From contig NC_080578.1 in assembly GCF_029962835.1 (NCBI RefSeq), positions 29,095,001-29,159,000 of the forward strand: a DNA stretch of 64,000 nucleotides. The letters are read 5' to 3'. Position 1 is the first letter of the stretch. Each line of letters opens with the position of its first letter. Source of the DNA: Magnolia sinica. Taxonomy: Eukaryota > Streptophyta > Magnoliopsida > Magnoliales > Magnoliaceae. The notes under the pieces were generated by a model. It was not told the DNA's origin. It searched no databases and saw only the letters and a program-made list of their open reading frames with translations. This document shows, piece after piece, positions 33,576-45,500 of this stretch. Both the position numbers and the translations under genes were made by a program.

Positions 33576-33739
33576 GCTCACACAAGTAATAGATTGATTT
33601 GATTTTTAATCCCTGGGCCCATCATGGGATGGTGCATCTGACTGATAGGGTAGATGTTTGACACGCATCACGGTAGGGCCCACACAGCCCGGACTGATCA
33701 CGGCTTAAATTTGGGCACGCGCTCAAACACAGAGCCGCG

Positions 33740-33902
33740 CCTAAAAAAACCCCCAAATCCCAAATCTCTCCCTCCCTGTCTCTCGCTCTCTCTCTCGCTC
33801 TCGCTCTCGCTCTCTCTCTCTCTCTGTTCCCTAACCCACATCTCCTTCGATCTCTTTCTGTGATCCAGGCTTTAGGGTTCTCTTCTCTCTTTTCTTATCT
33901 AC
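33740..33902 (+). promoter_or_regulatory. CT-rich 5' leader of the BBR-like gene fragment
   Basis: A pyrimidine-rich tract (33771-33826, ctctctcgctc repeats) followed by 'ctaaccc' and 'tttagggttctcttctctct' immediately precedes the ATG at 33903. CT-rich leaders of this kind are common in plant 5' UTRs. No clear TATA box was seen. Confidence 0.45.
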
Positions 33903-34496
33903 ATGGAGAACGATAAAGAATCTAACCATGGCAACAAACCCAACGAAGAAAACCCTAAGCCTAACTCCGAGTCCGAACCGGAACCCGAATCCATCCCCTC
34001 ATCTCGACAGCCTTCCCGCGCGCCCTTCACCAGCCTCAGCCAAGTTGATGCCGATCTGGCCCTCGCCCGTACACTTCAAGAACAGGTTCGATCCATTATT
34101 CTATTTAGGGTTTGGGTTTTCTTGAATCAACTCCTTCTTTCATTCTTTGTCTTTTTTGTTGTTGGGTTTTGTTGCTTATGGGCCAAGGAAGGGCATATAT
34201 GATGCTTAGAATGAATGGCGGTGATGGAAGCGGTTATGGAAGTTCTGATAGTGGTAGTTATGTTTATGAAGATGAACCTGGTGATGATCCGAATGATGAT
34301 GGGAATGATACTGGGAGCATTGATGATGGTGAAGATGCATTCGATGTGCATGGACGGGCCCCGAGTGAGGATGAATTAGGTGTGGAGATCGACCCGTCAG
34401 TGTTTGATAGTGATGAGGCATATGCGAGGGCCCTTCAGGATGCAGAGGAGCGAGAAGTTGTTTTTCGCTTAATGGCCCTTGCCGGCATCAATGATT
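33903..34496 (+). pseudogene. BBR: First two exons of a BIG BROTHER-related (BBR) E3 ubiquitin ligase gene, truncated
   Basis: Exon 1, 33903-34085, encodes MENDKESNHGNKPNEENPKP through VDADLALARTLQEQ and ends at CAG|GTTCG (61 codons, phase 0). Exon 2, about 34188-34496, follows ...gggccaag and encodes RAYMMLRMNGGDGSGYGS, an acidic stretch, then AYARALQDAEEREVV and LMALAGIND, ending at GATT|GTGAGT. This matches the N-terminal half of plant BBR proteins, RING-H2 ubiquitin ligases. The RING exons (CVICRLEYEDG..., CKHSYH...) were not found anywhere in the remaining 29 kb. Across the exon 1/2 junction the family reads LQEQ-ERAYMM. Here the acceptor gives GAAGGG where GAAAGGG would be expected, so one base appears missing and the frame is lost. 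Both facts favour a captured 5' gene fragment over a working gene. Confidence 0.75.
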
Positions 34497-37400
34497 GTGA
34501 GTTCACTCGAACTATGGTATTTTAAATTAGACAAAATCTGGTTGGATTGCATGGCATGAATTTCCATGACTGCTGCACTACACTTGCATTGGACACCATT
34601 AGCACCTGAACCGTTTGTGGGATGGGTTCTACTGTGGTCAGGCCTCTGTAGATGATATCACCAATTGGGTTGTCTTATCTATCCTATCTGATGACTTCTA
34701 AATGGATTACAGCATGGGAAAAGCTCGCCAGTTGGATCTGTAGGATAATCCAATCTGTGCAATTTGTGGAGACTGGTCTAATTATTTGGGGGCCCACTCA
34801 ATTCAAAGTATCATCATTGTTATAATTGGGCCTCTTTCAACTTCCAATTGTTATGTACAATTGCAGTTCAAAATATGGGTCTCAATTTTTTTAATCAAAA
34901 TGATGAATGAATAACAGTGCAATGGAGCATGTAATTTTATCTAAATAGCGATTTTAAAAAACTAAAATTTATTGACAGCATGAGATTAAAGGAATTTACT
35001 AGCTGCTATGGTCTTAAGATAAGCTTTTGATTGTGTGGGTGATTTGAAGTTATCGACCATGATAAATTTATCATGCTAAAATTTGCATATTCAATGTGTT
35101 CAACATGCAGCTATTTCTCATATGCTTCTCATATTTGCTAACCTTTCATTTGTAACTAGTCCATGATCAATGTTGGTGCATGCGTATTAATTAACTGAGT
35201 ATATTCTTATATGGGAGATTGGTATATGAGAAGTAGATGATGCATGGGAACCAGATTCTTTATGAAAACTTTCAGTTTCCTTTAGATCCTACTCTATCTA
35301 TCATCTATCACTTCTGGCAGCCTTTTTCAAAGTCTTCACGTCTTATGACTGCAAATTCCATCAGACAACATAGCCCACTGGATTATTCAAAGCACCCTTT
35401 GGTGATATTCCTTCTAAAGCATCCGGCGTCTATCATTATAGAAGCCAATTTTGAATAACAGCTATGGTTTTTGGCTAAGATAAGCTGATGCAAAAGAGTT
35501 TTAGGGTTCTCCAAATTGCAAATCAAATGAGTAGAAAAGGAGTTGGTTCAATGACCTCCACTCTTAAACACTTGATTCACATGTTCATCATTATTTTTCA
35601 TTATTTTTCCTTTTCTTTTTAATTTTTTGATGAGTTGGGTATGCTGGAGTTTTCTTCCATTACAGTATGTTGATCAAATGGCTTTTCATTGACATATTCT
35701 TTTTGGAATCCGTAGTGTATGCTACTGTATTTTATTTTACAATGCACCCTTCTTGATGAATGGCCTGGATCTTTGACAAGTGTTGTTCACCTAGATCTGT
35801 TTTCCTTTCAGATCTCATTGTTTGGAGTTTTGATTTTATTTATTTATTTTCTTTCTTTCTCATTTCAACCATCTCCACTGTATTGAAAGGCAAAGGAAAG
35901 ACCCTATTGAGGCACTCTGGCTTAATAAAAGTAGCTGAAAACATCTTTTTCTTAATGTCTTTAATCTTTTTCATGGCTCTTTGAATCCTTTGATTAGAAA
36001 TAATATTAGTTGACAGTTGTTGGTATGGGCAGCTAACATTAGCTGGTACTCATACCAGCAGCAAAAGGGTACAAAAACCAAGAAGAAGGTTATTACAAGG
36101 ATGGTTTTATATAGCACACTTTACCTAGACAAGGGTTTGTGACAACAAGCAACTCTAATAAGATTTTTGTAGATATTGCTGCATAAGGAATATGATATTC
36201 ATTCATTAAGCATGAGCTACCATCTTTGAAACTGAATCTGTCATTAGTTTCTTCAAAGAAGGGGGGTTGCCTGTGCTAAAGTGGTTCTTCAATCTTTTTT
36301 TTCTTTTTTTTTTGTTGATTAGTTTTGGTTCTTTCATGGTTTTAAGGGAATGGCATTGTGAGTTGTTTCATGCCTTCTAGGGAACTAGATGGTCATGATC
36401 TCTCTTTTTTGGTTCTTTCATAGATCTAGATAAATAGTTCTTGGTGGAGTTTTCTAAAATTCTTTTGGGAAGTTCTTTTCTGGAGTTTCAGATATAGTTC
36501 TCAAAAGAAGCCTACCAAGATTTTAAGTTTGAAAGAAGCTTACCAAAATTTTCTTCTTCTTTTGAGTGTGGATGGTTGGAATACATGTAGAATCATTAAA
36601 TGTACAAACGCATGCCTTAGATCAGATTTTTGCATCTCATTTTCTATTGTTTTTATATTTTATTTTCAGCTAAATTTTTAAATGAATGGTGTCAGTTCAT
36701 AAAATTCAGAAAAATGAGTGTTTGAACTATAATGGTGGTTGTTGGGAAGACGAGGTTGCCAACATTACTGGTTGCAAGGTATTAAAGGGTACAATTAGCC
36801 CAGCATACAAGTTGAGATGTTTCCATGTATGCTGATAGTTGCTTTGTTTCTTCAAGATACATTTCGTGGAAGGGTGTGTGAGTGTCCATTGGTTCAGGAA
36901 GTGCAATTTAAGGGAGATGTTTATAGCAGTTGTCAAGGTAAACCTCTCTCTCGCTCTATATGATGGATGAATGTGCAAGCCTTCATTACTAGGTATAGTT
37001 GCTAGATCCATCTATATGATGGATGAATGGAATGGTTTATTTGAATGTAAAACTGTCATGATATGTTCGTGTGATGTCTGGACAGTCTCTGTAGGTATTT
37101 CACACCCTTTTATCATACTTATTTGCAAAATGCACTTAACCATGCATGGCGTGCATTTGAAAATAGTGAGTGTAGTTTGGTTTGAAAATGACGTTTCGCA
37201 TGCGTGGCGTGCATTTCTTTTAAGACGGTAATTTGGTTTTACTGAAGACATTTGAATTACATAGCCAAATGTTTAATGTAGGGTACTTCTCTGAAAATGT
37301 TATTCTGAATTTATAATATATAACCTATTCTCAAATCCCAAAACCTATAATTTTTTTAATAGCTGATTGCCGCCTCTGACATGTTTTAGATACATGATGC

Positions 37401-38150
37401 TCTACATATTGTTCCCCTTTGGTTGGATCCTTGTCAAATAAATAAACAATATATTATGGTTCCTTTCAGTTTTTGCTGATTCTGATTTTTCTGTAGCTGA
37501 TAAATTAACCTGGGGTGTCATCTTACTCTCATATATTTGGCTTTTGGCAGATCCTGTGTTCTTCTTTTTCTCTATTAGTTACTTAGACTCTCAAATGTTG
37601 ATTTTCTTTCATTGTTTAGTTTTTGGTGTATGTGATTGTCTGCATTACTGTAAATTGCTGTTCATTTTACCGTTTTTGGAACCCACACAAATGATCTTGC
37701 TCGCTTAAGTTTGTCACAGAAAACTTGCCACCAATGCTTGTTACTAAAACTTAAGTTACTAATGAGTACAATCCAATGATTGAATCTCTTTGGTGGTGGA
37801 AACTCTTTAAGTAGTTGAGACTGTGTTCCCTACTTCTTAGCTCCCTCTTGATCTAGCATATACGGAAACATGGCCACTTTGATTGCAGTAATTTCAGCCT
37901 AAGAGGAGACATGCAGTTTCAGTTTCTTTTATATTAGATTTTTTTTTGGTTTTTTTGTTTCATTCTTTCTCTTTTTTCCCTTTTTGTTTGGACAATTGGG
38001 AACTGTTAGAGAAATTGGGCTTCCTCTTATATCTTCTTCTGTTATCCAATTTTATAAACACTTACATATAACATGTGTTGATACTCTATGATCTTAGTGA
38101 AAGTTTAAAGTGCAAGGCAAACTCACTTGATTTTTATGATTTCATTTGAT
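34497..38150. other. Intron-like DNA downstream of the BBR exons; no exon recognised
   Basis: T-rich, with frequent ttttttct runs typical of plant introns or gene flanks. No RING exon or other family was seen on either strand. Open stretches such as 35760-35984 and 36727-37011 show no signature. Confidence 0.5.
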
Positions 38151-38200
38151 TTTTTTGATTTCATTTGATTTCATTTGATTTTTTTTGTATGGATGCATCA
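38140..38200 (+). repeat. 'tttcatttgatt' short tandem repeat
   Basis: Five or so irregular copies of gatttcatttgatttt. Confidence 0.8.
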
Positions 38201-38214
38201 TGCATGGTTTTATG

Positions 38215-38548
38215 ATAAAACACATGTATGTATGTGTGTATATGTATGCATGCACACATGGATGGATGAAACGTATGCATGCATGCATGGATGGACAGAT
38301 TATGCATGTGTGTATGCATGCATACATGCATGGATGAATTTATGTGTGTGTATATGTATGTATGTATGCATGCATGGATGGAAGACTGGATGGATGGATC
38401 ATCACGCATGTGTGTGTATGTGTGTATGCATGCATGGATAGATGGATGGATTGTTAGATCATGGATGGATGGATCATCATGCATGTGTTTATGTATGTAT
38501 GCATGCATGGATAAATGGATGTATCATCATGCATGTTTGTATGCATGA
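38215..38548 (+). repeat. Irregular 'atgcatgcatggatgg' microsatellite array
   Basis: About 330 bp composed of tgtgtatgtatgcatgcatggatggatgg variants, with a larger period of roughly 60-90 bp ('gatggatggatcatca.gcatgtgt'). It directly abuts the telomere-like sequence at 38549. Confidence 0.85.
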
Positions 38549-38665
38549 TCCCAAACCTAAACCCGACCCCAAACCCGAACCCGATTTCCTAAACCTAAAC
38601 CTTAACTTATCCTTAATTCCCTAAAGCTATAACCTATAACCTGTAACCTAAAACCTACACCTAAC
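38549..38665 (+). repeat. First block of telomere-like repeat
   Basis: Sequence of the same type as the main array ('aaacccgaacccgatttcctaaacctaaacc', 'attccctaaagct'). It is separated from the main array by about 880 bp of other DNA (38666-39544). Confidence 0.75.
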
Positions 38666-38733
38666 CATGTGCATATATTTGCGGATATATATAGATCCAT
38701 GTATCGGTTGCATGGATCTATATGTAGGTTGCA

Positions 38734-38828
38734 TTATAGGGAAACATTTAATGATGTGTCATACAGGTTGTGGCTATCAAAGATATAATATCACCTCCTT
38801 ATAGGGAAACATTTAATGATGTGTACAG
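38734..38828 (+). pseudogene. MAP kinase exon fragment with a 26-bp internal duplication
   Basis: 38767-38828 reads VVAIKDIISPPYRETFNDVY, preceded by atACAG and followed by AG|GTAAATTC. This corresponds to the conserved MAPK segment just before the hinge (family: HENV(I/V)AIKDII.PP.RE.FNDVYIVYELMDTDL). MAP kinases phosphorylate Ser/Thr targets in stress and developmental signalling. Only 20 residues remain. The usual continuation IVYELMDTDLH is replaced by a GT-containing sequence. The last 26 bp of coding sequence also occur at 38734-38759 just upstream, so the fragment was partly duplicated. No other MAPK exon is nearby. Confidence 0.6.
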
Positions 38829-38886
38829 GTAAATTCATTTTTTTATTCCTTATATTGTTTCCCAGTTATATTTGTGTTGGTTTCAG

Positions 38887-38976
38887 GTACAGGTAGCAAT
38901 AGAAAGTGTTGGTCGATTATGGCTTATAGACAAAGGGATGAGTAACCAACAATACGAATATGGGAGGCCTTCCCCA
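38887..38976 (+). pseudogene. Unassigned 90-nt splice-flanked open segment
   Basis: An acceptor (ttggtttcag) is followed by 30 open codons (VQVAIESVGRLWLIDKGMSN then QQYEYGRPSP) and a donor (CCCCAG|GTATCC). It reads like protein, but I do not recognise it. It lies 58 bp downstream of the MAPK fragment on the same strand. Confidence 0.35.
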
Positions 38977-39030
38977 GGTATCCAAATGCTTTTAGATACA
39001 ATTATGTTGTTTTTAAATGTATTAGATCAA

Positions 39031-39531
39031 AATTGATGGAGCAGACCCGAATGTGCGTCGGAGCTATCCGGATGTTGAGTGGGGGTCCTTGGAAGGTGGG
39101 AACCGCTGTTATGACCATGATGAAGCTGTCCATTTCCTATAGACAACATTGGAATGGCCTGACCATTTGGACAGGCCATGTTTATGTATTAACTCGAAAT
39201 TGATGGAGTAGACCCGGATGTGCATTGGAGCTATCCGGATGTTGAGCGGGGGTCCCTGGAAGGTGGGAACCGCTGTTATGACCATGATGAAGTTGTCCAT
39301 TTCCTATGAACAGCATTGGAGGGGCCTGGCCATTTGGACATGCCGTGTTTATGTATTTGATCGAAATTAATGGAGCAGACCCGGATGTGCGTCGGAGCTA
39401 TTTGGAAGAGCGGGGTTCCCTGGAAAGAGGGAACCGCTATTATGACCATGATGAAGCTGTCCATTTTTTATGGACAGCATTGGAAGGGCTTGGCCATTTG
39501 CGCCGGATGGTCGTGTTTATATCTATATTTG
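39031..39531 (+). repeat. Three tandem units of 167 bp related to CACTA DNA
   Basis: Units start at 39031, 39198 and 39365 with aatt(g/a)atgga. Each contains 'gatgtgcgtcggagctat', 'ggtccctggaaggtgggaaccgctgttatgaccatgatgaag' and 'tgtccatttcctat'. The complement of the middle part occurs twice at about 24983-25085 beside the CACTA transposase genes. Confidence 0.85.
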
Positions 39532-39544
39532 CAGGGACCATACC

Positions 39545-42500
39545 CTTAACATAAACCAAAACCTATGACCTAAAACCTTAACCTATAACCTAAACCTCAA
39601 CCTTAACCTAAACTTAAACCTTAACTTAAAACCTAAACCTAAACCTAAAACCTAAATGTATTCTCAAATCCCTAAACCTAAACTTACACTTAATCCTAAT
39701 CTTAACTCCCTAACCTAAACCTATACCTAAACTTGAAAACCCAAACATAAACCCAATCGTGAACCCAAACCTAAACCTTAACCTTAACCTATTCTCAATT
39801 CCCTACACCTATATCTTATAACCTAAACCTAAACCTAAACCTAAACCTTAACCTATACCTATAACCTTAACCTAAACCTAAACCTAAACCTTAACCTAAA
39901 CCTATAACCTTAACCTAAAACCTAAACCTATAACCTAAACCTAAATCAAAACATATAACCAAAACCAAAACCAAAACCAAAACCTATATCCTAAACACAA
40001 ATGCATTCTCAAATCCTATAACCCATAATCTAAACCTAAACCTAAACTTAAACCTATAACCTATAACCAAAACCAAAACCTATAACTTAAACCAAAGCCA
40101 AAACCTATAGCCTAAACCCGAACCCATTCTCAAATCCAAAAACCTATAACCTAAACCGTTAACCTATAACCTAAATCAAAACCTATAACCTAAACCAAAC
40201 CTAAACCTAAAACCTAAACCTATAATCTATAACCTAAATCAAAACATATAATCAAAACCAAATCCCAAAACCCAAACCTAAACCTAAACCTAAACTTAAA
40301 ACCTAAACCTAAACCTATAACCTAAACTCAAATCCCTAAACCTAAACCTAAACCTAAACCTAATCCTATAACCTAAACTCAAATCCCTAAACCTTAACTT
40401 ATAACCTAACCTAAACCTATACTTATAACCTAAAACTATTCTCAAATCCCAAAACCTATAACCTAAACCTAACCTTTCCCTAAACCTATAACCTAAACTC
40501 AATTCCCTAAACCTAAACCTAGACCTAAACCTAAACCTATAGCCTAAACTCAAATCCCTAAACCTTAACCTATAACCTAACCTAAACCTATACTTATAAC
40601 TTAAAACCATTCCCAAATCCCAAAACCTATAACCTAAACCTAAGCTTTCCTTAAACCTATAAGCTAAACTCAATTCCCTAAAGCTAAACCTACACCTAAT
40701 CCTAGTCTCAACTCCCTAACCTAAACCTAAACATAAACTTGAAAACTCAAACTTAAACCTAATCCCGAACCTGAACTCGATTTCCTAAACCTAAACCATA
40801 ACCCATTCTCAAATCCAAAACCTATAACCTAAACCTAAACCAAAACCAAAACTTATAACCTAAACCCGAACCCATTCTCAAATCCCAAAACATATAACCA
40901 AAACCAAAACCAAATCCTAAAACCTAAACCCGAACCCATTCTCAAATCCTAAAACTTATAACCTAAACATAAACCTTAACCTAAACCTATAACCTATAAC
41001 CAAAACCTATAACCTAAACCCAAACCCATTCTCAAATCCCAAAACCTATAACCTAAACCTAAACCTTAACCTAAACCTATAACCTATAACATAAATCAAA
41101 ACGTAAACCTAAACCTAAAACCTAAACCTATAACCTATAACCTAAATCAAAACTTATTATCTTTCCCTAAACCTTAACCTAAACCTATAACCTATAGCCT
41201 AAATCAAAACCAAAACCAAACCTAAACCTAAACCTAAACCTAAACCTATAACCTATAACCTAAACCAAAACCTAAAACCTAATGTATTCTCAAATCTCTA
41301 AACCTAAACCTACACCTAATCATAATCTCAACTCCCTAACTTAAACTTAAACCTAAACTTGAAAACCCAAACCTAAACCTGATCCTGAACCCGAACCCGA
41401 TTTCCTAAGCCTAAACCTTAACCTATAACCTAACCTAAACCTATACTTATAACCTAAACCTATTCTCAAATCCCAAAACCTATAACTATAACCTAAACCT
41501 TAACCAAAAACCTATAACCTAACCTAAACCTAAACATATAACCTTAACCTAAACCTAAACCTATAACCTTAACCTTAACATATAACTTTAACCAAAACAT
41601 ATAACCTAAACCAATTCTCAAATCCCGAACCCGATTTCCTAAACCTAAACCTTAACCTATTCTCAATTCGCTAAACTTATAGCTTATAACCTAAACCAAA
41701 ACCTAAACCTATACCTTAACCCTAACCTATAACCTATAACCTAAACATAAACCTAAAACCTAAATGTATTCTCAAATCCCTAAACCTAAACCCATACCTA
41801 ATCCTAATCTCAACTCCCTAACCTAAACCTAAACCTAAACTTGAAAACCCAAACCTAAACCTGATCCTGAACCCGAACCCGATTTCCTAAACCTAAACCT
41901 CAACCTATTCTCAATTCCCTAAACCTTAACCTATAACCTAACCTAAACCTAAATCGATAACCTAAACCTAAACCTATAACCTAAGTGTATTCTCAAATCC
42001 TTAAACCTAAACCTACACCGAATCTTAATCTCAACTCCTTAACCTAAACCTAAACTCGATCCCAAACCCGATCCCGATTTTCTAAACCTAAACATTAACC
42101 TATTCTCAATTCCTTAAACCTATATCTTATAACCTAAACCTAAACCTATAACCTATAACCTTAACCTAAACCTAAACTTAAACTTGTAACCTATAACCTA
42201 AACCTAAACCTAAAACCTAAATGTATTCTCAAATCCCTAAACCTAAACCTACACCTAATCCTAATCTCAACTCCCAAACCTAAACCTAAACCTAAACTTG
42301 AAAACCCAAACCTAAACCCGATCCCGAACCCGAACCCGATTTCCTAAACCTAAACCTTAACCTATTCTCAATTCCCTAAACCTATAGCTTATAACCTAAA
42401 CCGAAACCTAAACCTATACCTAAACCTAAACCTAAACCTATAACCTATAACCTAAACATAAACCTAAAACCTAAATGTATTCTCAAATCCCTAAACTTAA

Positions 42501-45500
42501 ACCTACACCTAATCCTAATCTCAACTCCCTAACCTAAACCTAAACCTAAACTTGAAAACCAAAACCTAAACTCGATCCCAAATCCGAACCCGATTTCCTA
42601 AACCTAAACATTAACCTATTCTCAATTCCCTAAACCTATATCTTATAACCTAAACCTACACCTAAACCATCACCTAAACCAAAACCTATAACCTATAACC
42701 TTGACCTAAACCTAAACCTAAACCTGTAACCTATAACCTAAACCTAAACCTAAAACCTAAATGTATTCTCAAATCCCTAAACCTAAACCTACACCTAATC
42801 CTAATCTCAACTCCCTAACCTAAACCTAAACCTAAACTTGAAAACCAAAACCTAAACCCGATCCCAAACCCGAACCTGATTTCCTAAACCTAAACCTTAA
42901 CCTGTTCTCAATTCCCTAAACCTATAGCTTATAACCTAAATCGAAACCTAAACCTATACCTAAACCTAAACCTAAACCTAAACCTATAACCTATAACCTA
43001 AACACAAACCTAAAACCTAAATGTATTCTCAAATCCCTAAACCTAAACCTACACCTAATCCTAATCTCAACTCCCTAACCTAAACCTAAACCTAAACTTG
43101 ATAACCCAAACCTAAACCCGGTCCTGAACCCGAACCTGATTTCCTAAACCTAAACCTTAACCTATAACCTAACCTATACCTAAATCTATAACCTAAACCT
43201 AAACCTAAAACCTAAGTGTATTCTCAAATCCTTAAACCTAAACCTACACCTAATCCTAATCTCAACTCCTTAACCTAAACCTAAACCTAAACTTGAAAAC
43301 CCAAACCTAAATCTGATCCCGAACACGAACCCGATTTTCTAAACCTAAACATTAACCTATTCTCAATTCCCTAAACCTATATCTTATAACCTAAACCTTA
43401 ATCTAAACCTAAACCTAAACCTAAACCTATAACTTTAACCTAAACCTAAACCTGTAACTTATAACCTAAACCTAAACCTAAAACCTAAATGTATTCTCAA
43501 ATCTTTAAACCTAAACCTACACCTAATCCTAATCACAACTCCCTAGCGTAAACCTAAACCTAAACTTGAAAACCTAAACCTAAACCCGATCCCGAACCCG
43601 AACCCGATTTCCTAAACTTAAACCTTAACCTTTTCTCAATTCCCTAACATATATCTTATAACCTAAACCTAAGCCTAAACCTAAACCTTAACCTAAACCT
43701 AAACCTAAACCTAAACCGGTAACCTATAACCTAAACCTAAACCTAAAACCTAAATGTATTCTGAAATCCCTAAACCTAAACCTACACCAAATCCTAATTT
43801 AACTCCCTAACCTAAACCTAAGCCTAAACTTGAAAACCTAAACCTAAACCCGATCCCGAACCTCAACCCGATTTCCTAAACCTAAACCTTAACCTATTCT
43901 CAATTCCCTAAACCTATAGCTTATAACCTAAACCTAAACCTAGACCTAAACCTGTAACCTAAACCTAAAACCTAAATGTATTCTTAAATCCCTAAACCTA
44001 AACCTACACCTAATCGTAATCTCAACTCCCTAACCTAAGCCTAAACCCGATTCCGAACCCGAACCTGATTTCCTAAACCTAAACCTTAACCTATTCTCAA
44101 TTCCCTAAACATATTACTTATAACCTAAACCGAAACCTAAACCTATACCTTAACCTTAACCTATACCTTAACCTATAACATATAACTTAAACATAAACCT
44201 AAAACTTAAATGTGTTCTCAAATCCCTAAACCTAAATCTACACATAATCCTAATCTCAACTCCCTAACCTAAACCTAAGCCTAAACTTGAAAACCCAAAC
44301 CTAAACCCGATCCCGAACCCGAACCCGATTTCTTAAACGTAAACCTAAATGTATTCTCAAATCCCTAAACCTAAACCAACACCTAATCCTAATCTCAACT
44401 CCCTAACCTAAACCTAAACTTAAACTTGAAAACCCAAGCCAAAACCCGATCTCGAACCCGAACTCGATTTCCTAATCTTAAACCTCAACCTATTCTCAAT
44501 TCCCTAAACCAATAGCTTATAACCTAAACCTAAACCTAAACCTGTAACCTATAACCTTAACCTAAACCTAAAACCTAAATGTATTCTTAAATCCCTAAAC
44601 CTAAACCTACATCTAATCCTAATCTCAACTCTCTAACCTAAACCTAAACTTGAAAACCCAAACCTAAACCCGATCTCGAACCCGAACCCGATTTCCTAAA
44701 ACTAAACCTTAACCTATTCTCAATTTCCTAAACCTATAGCTTATAACCTATACCTAAACCTAAACCTAAACCTATAACATATAACCTAAACCTAAACCTA
44801 AAACCTAATATATTCTCAAATTCCTAAACCTAAACCTACACCCAATCCTAATCTCAACTCCCTAACCTAAACCTAAACCTAAACTTGAAAATCCAAACCT
44901 AAACCCGATCCCAAACCCGAACCCGATTTCCTAAACCTAAACCTTAACCTATTCTCAATTCCCTAAACCTCTAGCTTATAACCTAAACCTAAACCTAAAC
45001 CTAAACTTAAACTTTAACCTAAACCAATAACCTATAACCTAAACCTAAACCTAAACCTAAAACCTAAATGTATTCTCAAATCCCTAAACTTAAACTTACG
45101 CCTAATCCTAACCTCAACTCCTTAACATAAACTTAAACCTAAACTTGAAAACTCAAACCTAAACCCGATCCCGAACCCGTACCCAATTTCTTAAACCTAA
45201 ACATTTACATATTCTCAATTCCCTAAACCTATAGCTTATGACCTAAACTTAAAGCTTAACCTAAACCTAAACCTAAACCTATAACATATAACCTAAACCT
45301 AAACCTAAAACCTAAATGTATTCTCAAATCCCTAAACCTAAACCTACACCTAATCCTAATCTCAACTCCCTAACCTAAACCTAAACCTAAACTTGAAAAT
45401 CCAAACCTAAACCCGATCCCGAACCCGAACCCGATTTCCTAAACCTTAACCTATAACCTAACCTAAACCTAAACCTATAACCTAAACCTATAACCTAAAC

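Noticed and set aside
34127-34421. Histidine-rich minus-strand frames
   Set aside because: Antisense of the acidic GAT/GAT-rich BBR exon 2; no independent support.
38142-38624. Several overlapping open frames on both strands rich in M/H/C/I
   Set aside because: They translate the 'atgcatggatgg' microsatellite and have no domain or splice context.
40296-40673. 125-codon minus-strand open frame rich in FR/GY/LG
   Set aside because: It is only the translation of the telomere-like repeat (cctaaacctataa); its periodic composition follows the DNA repeat.
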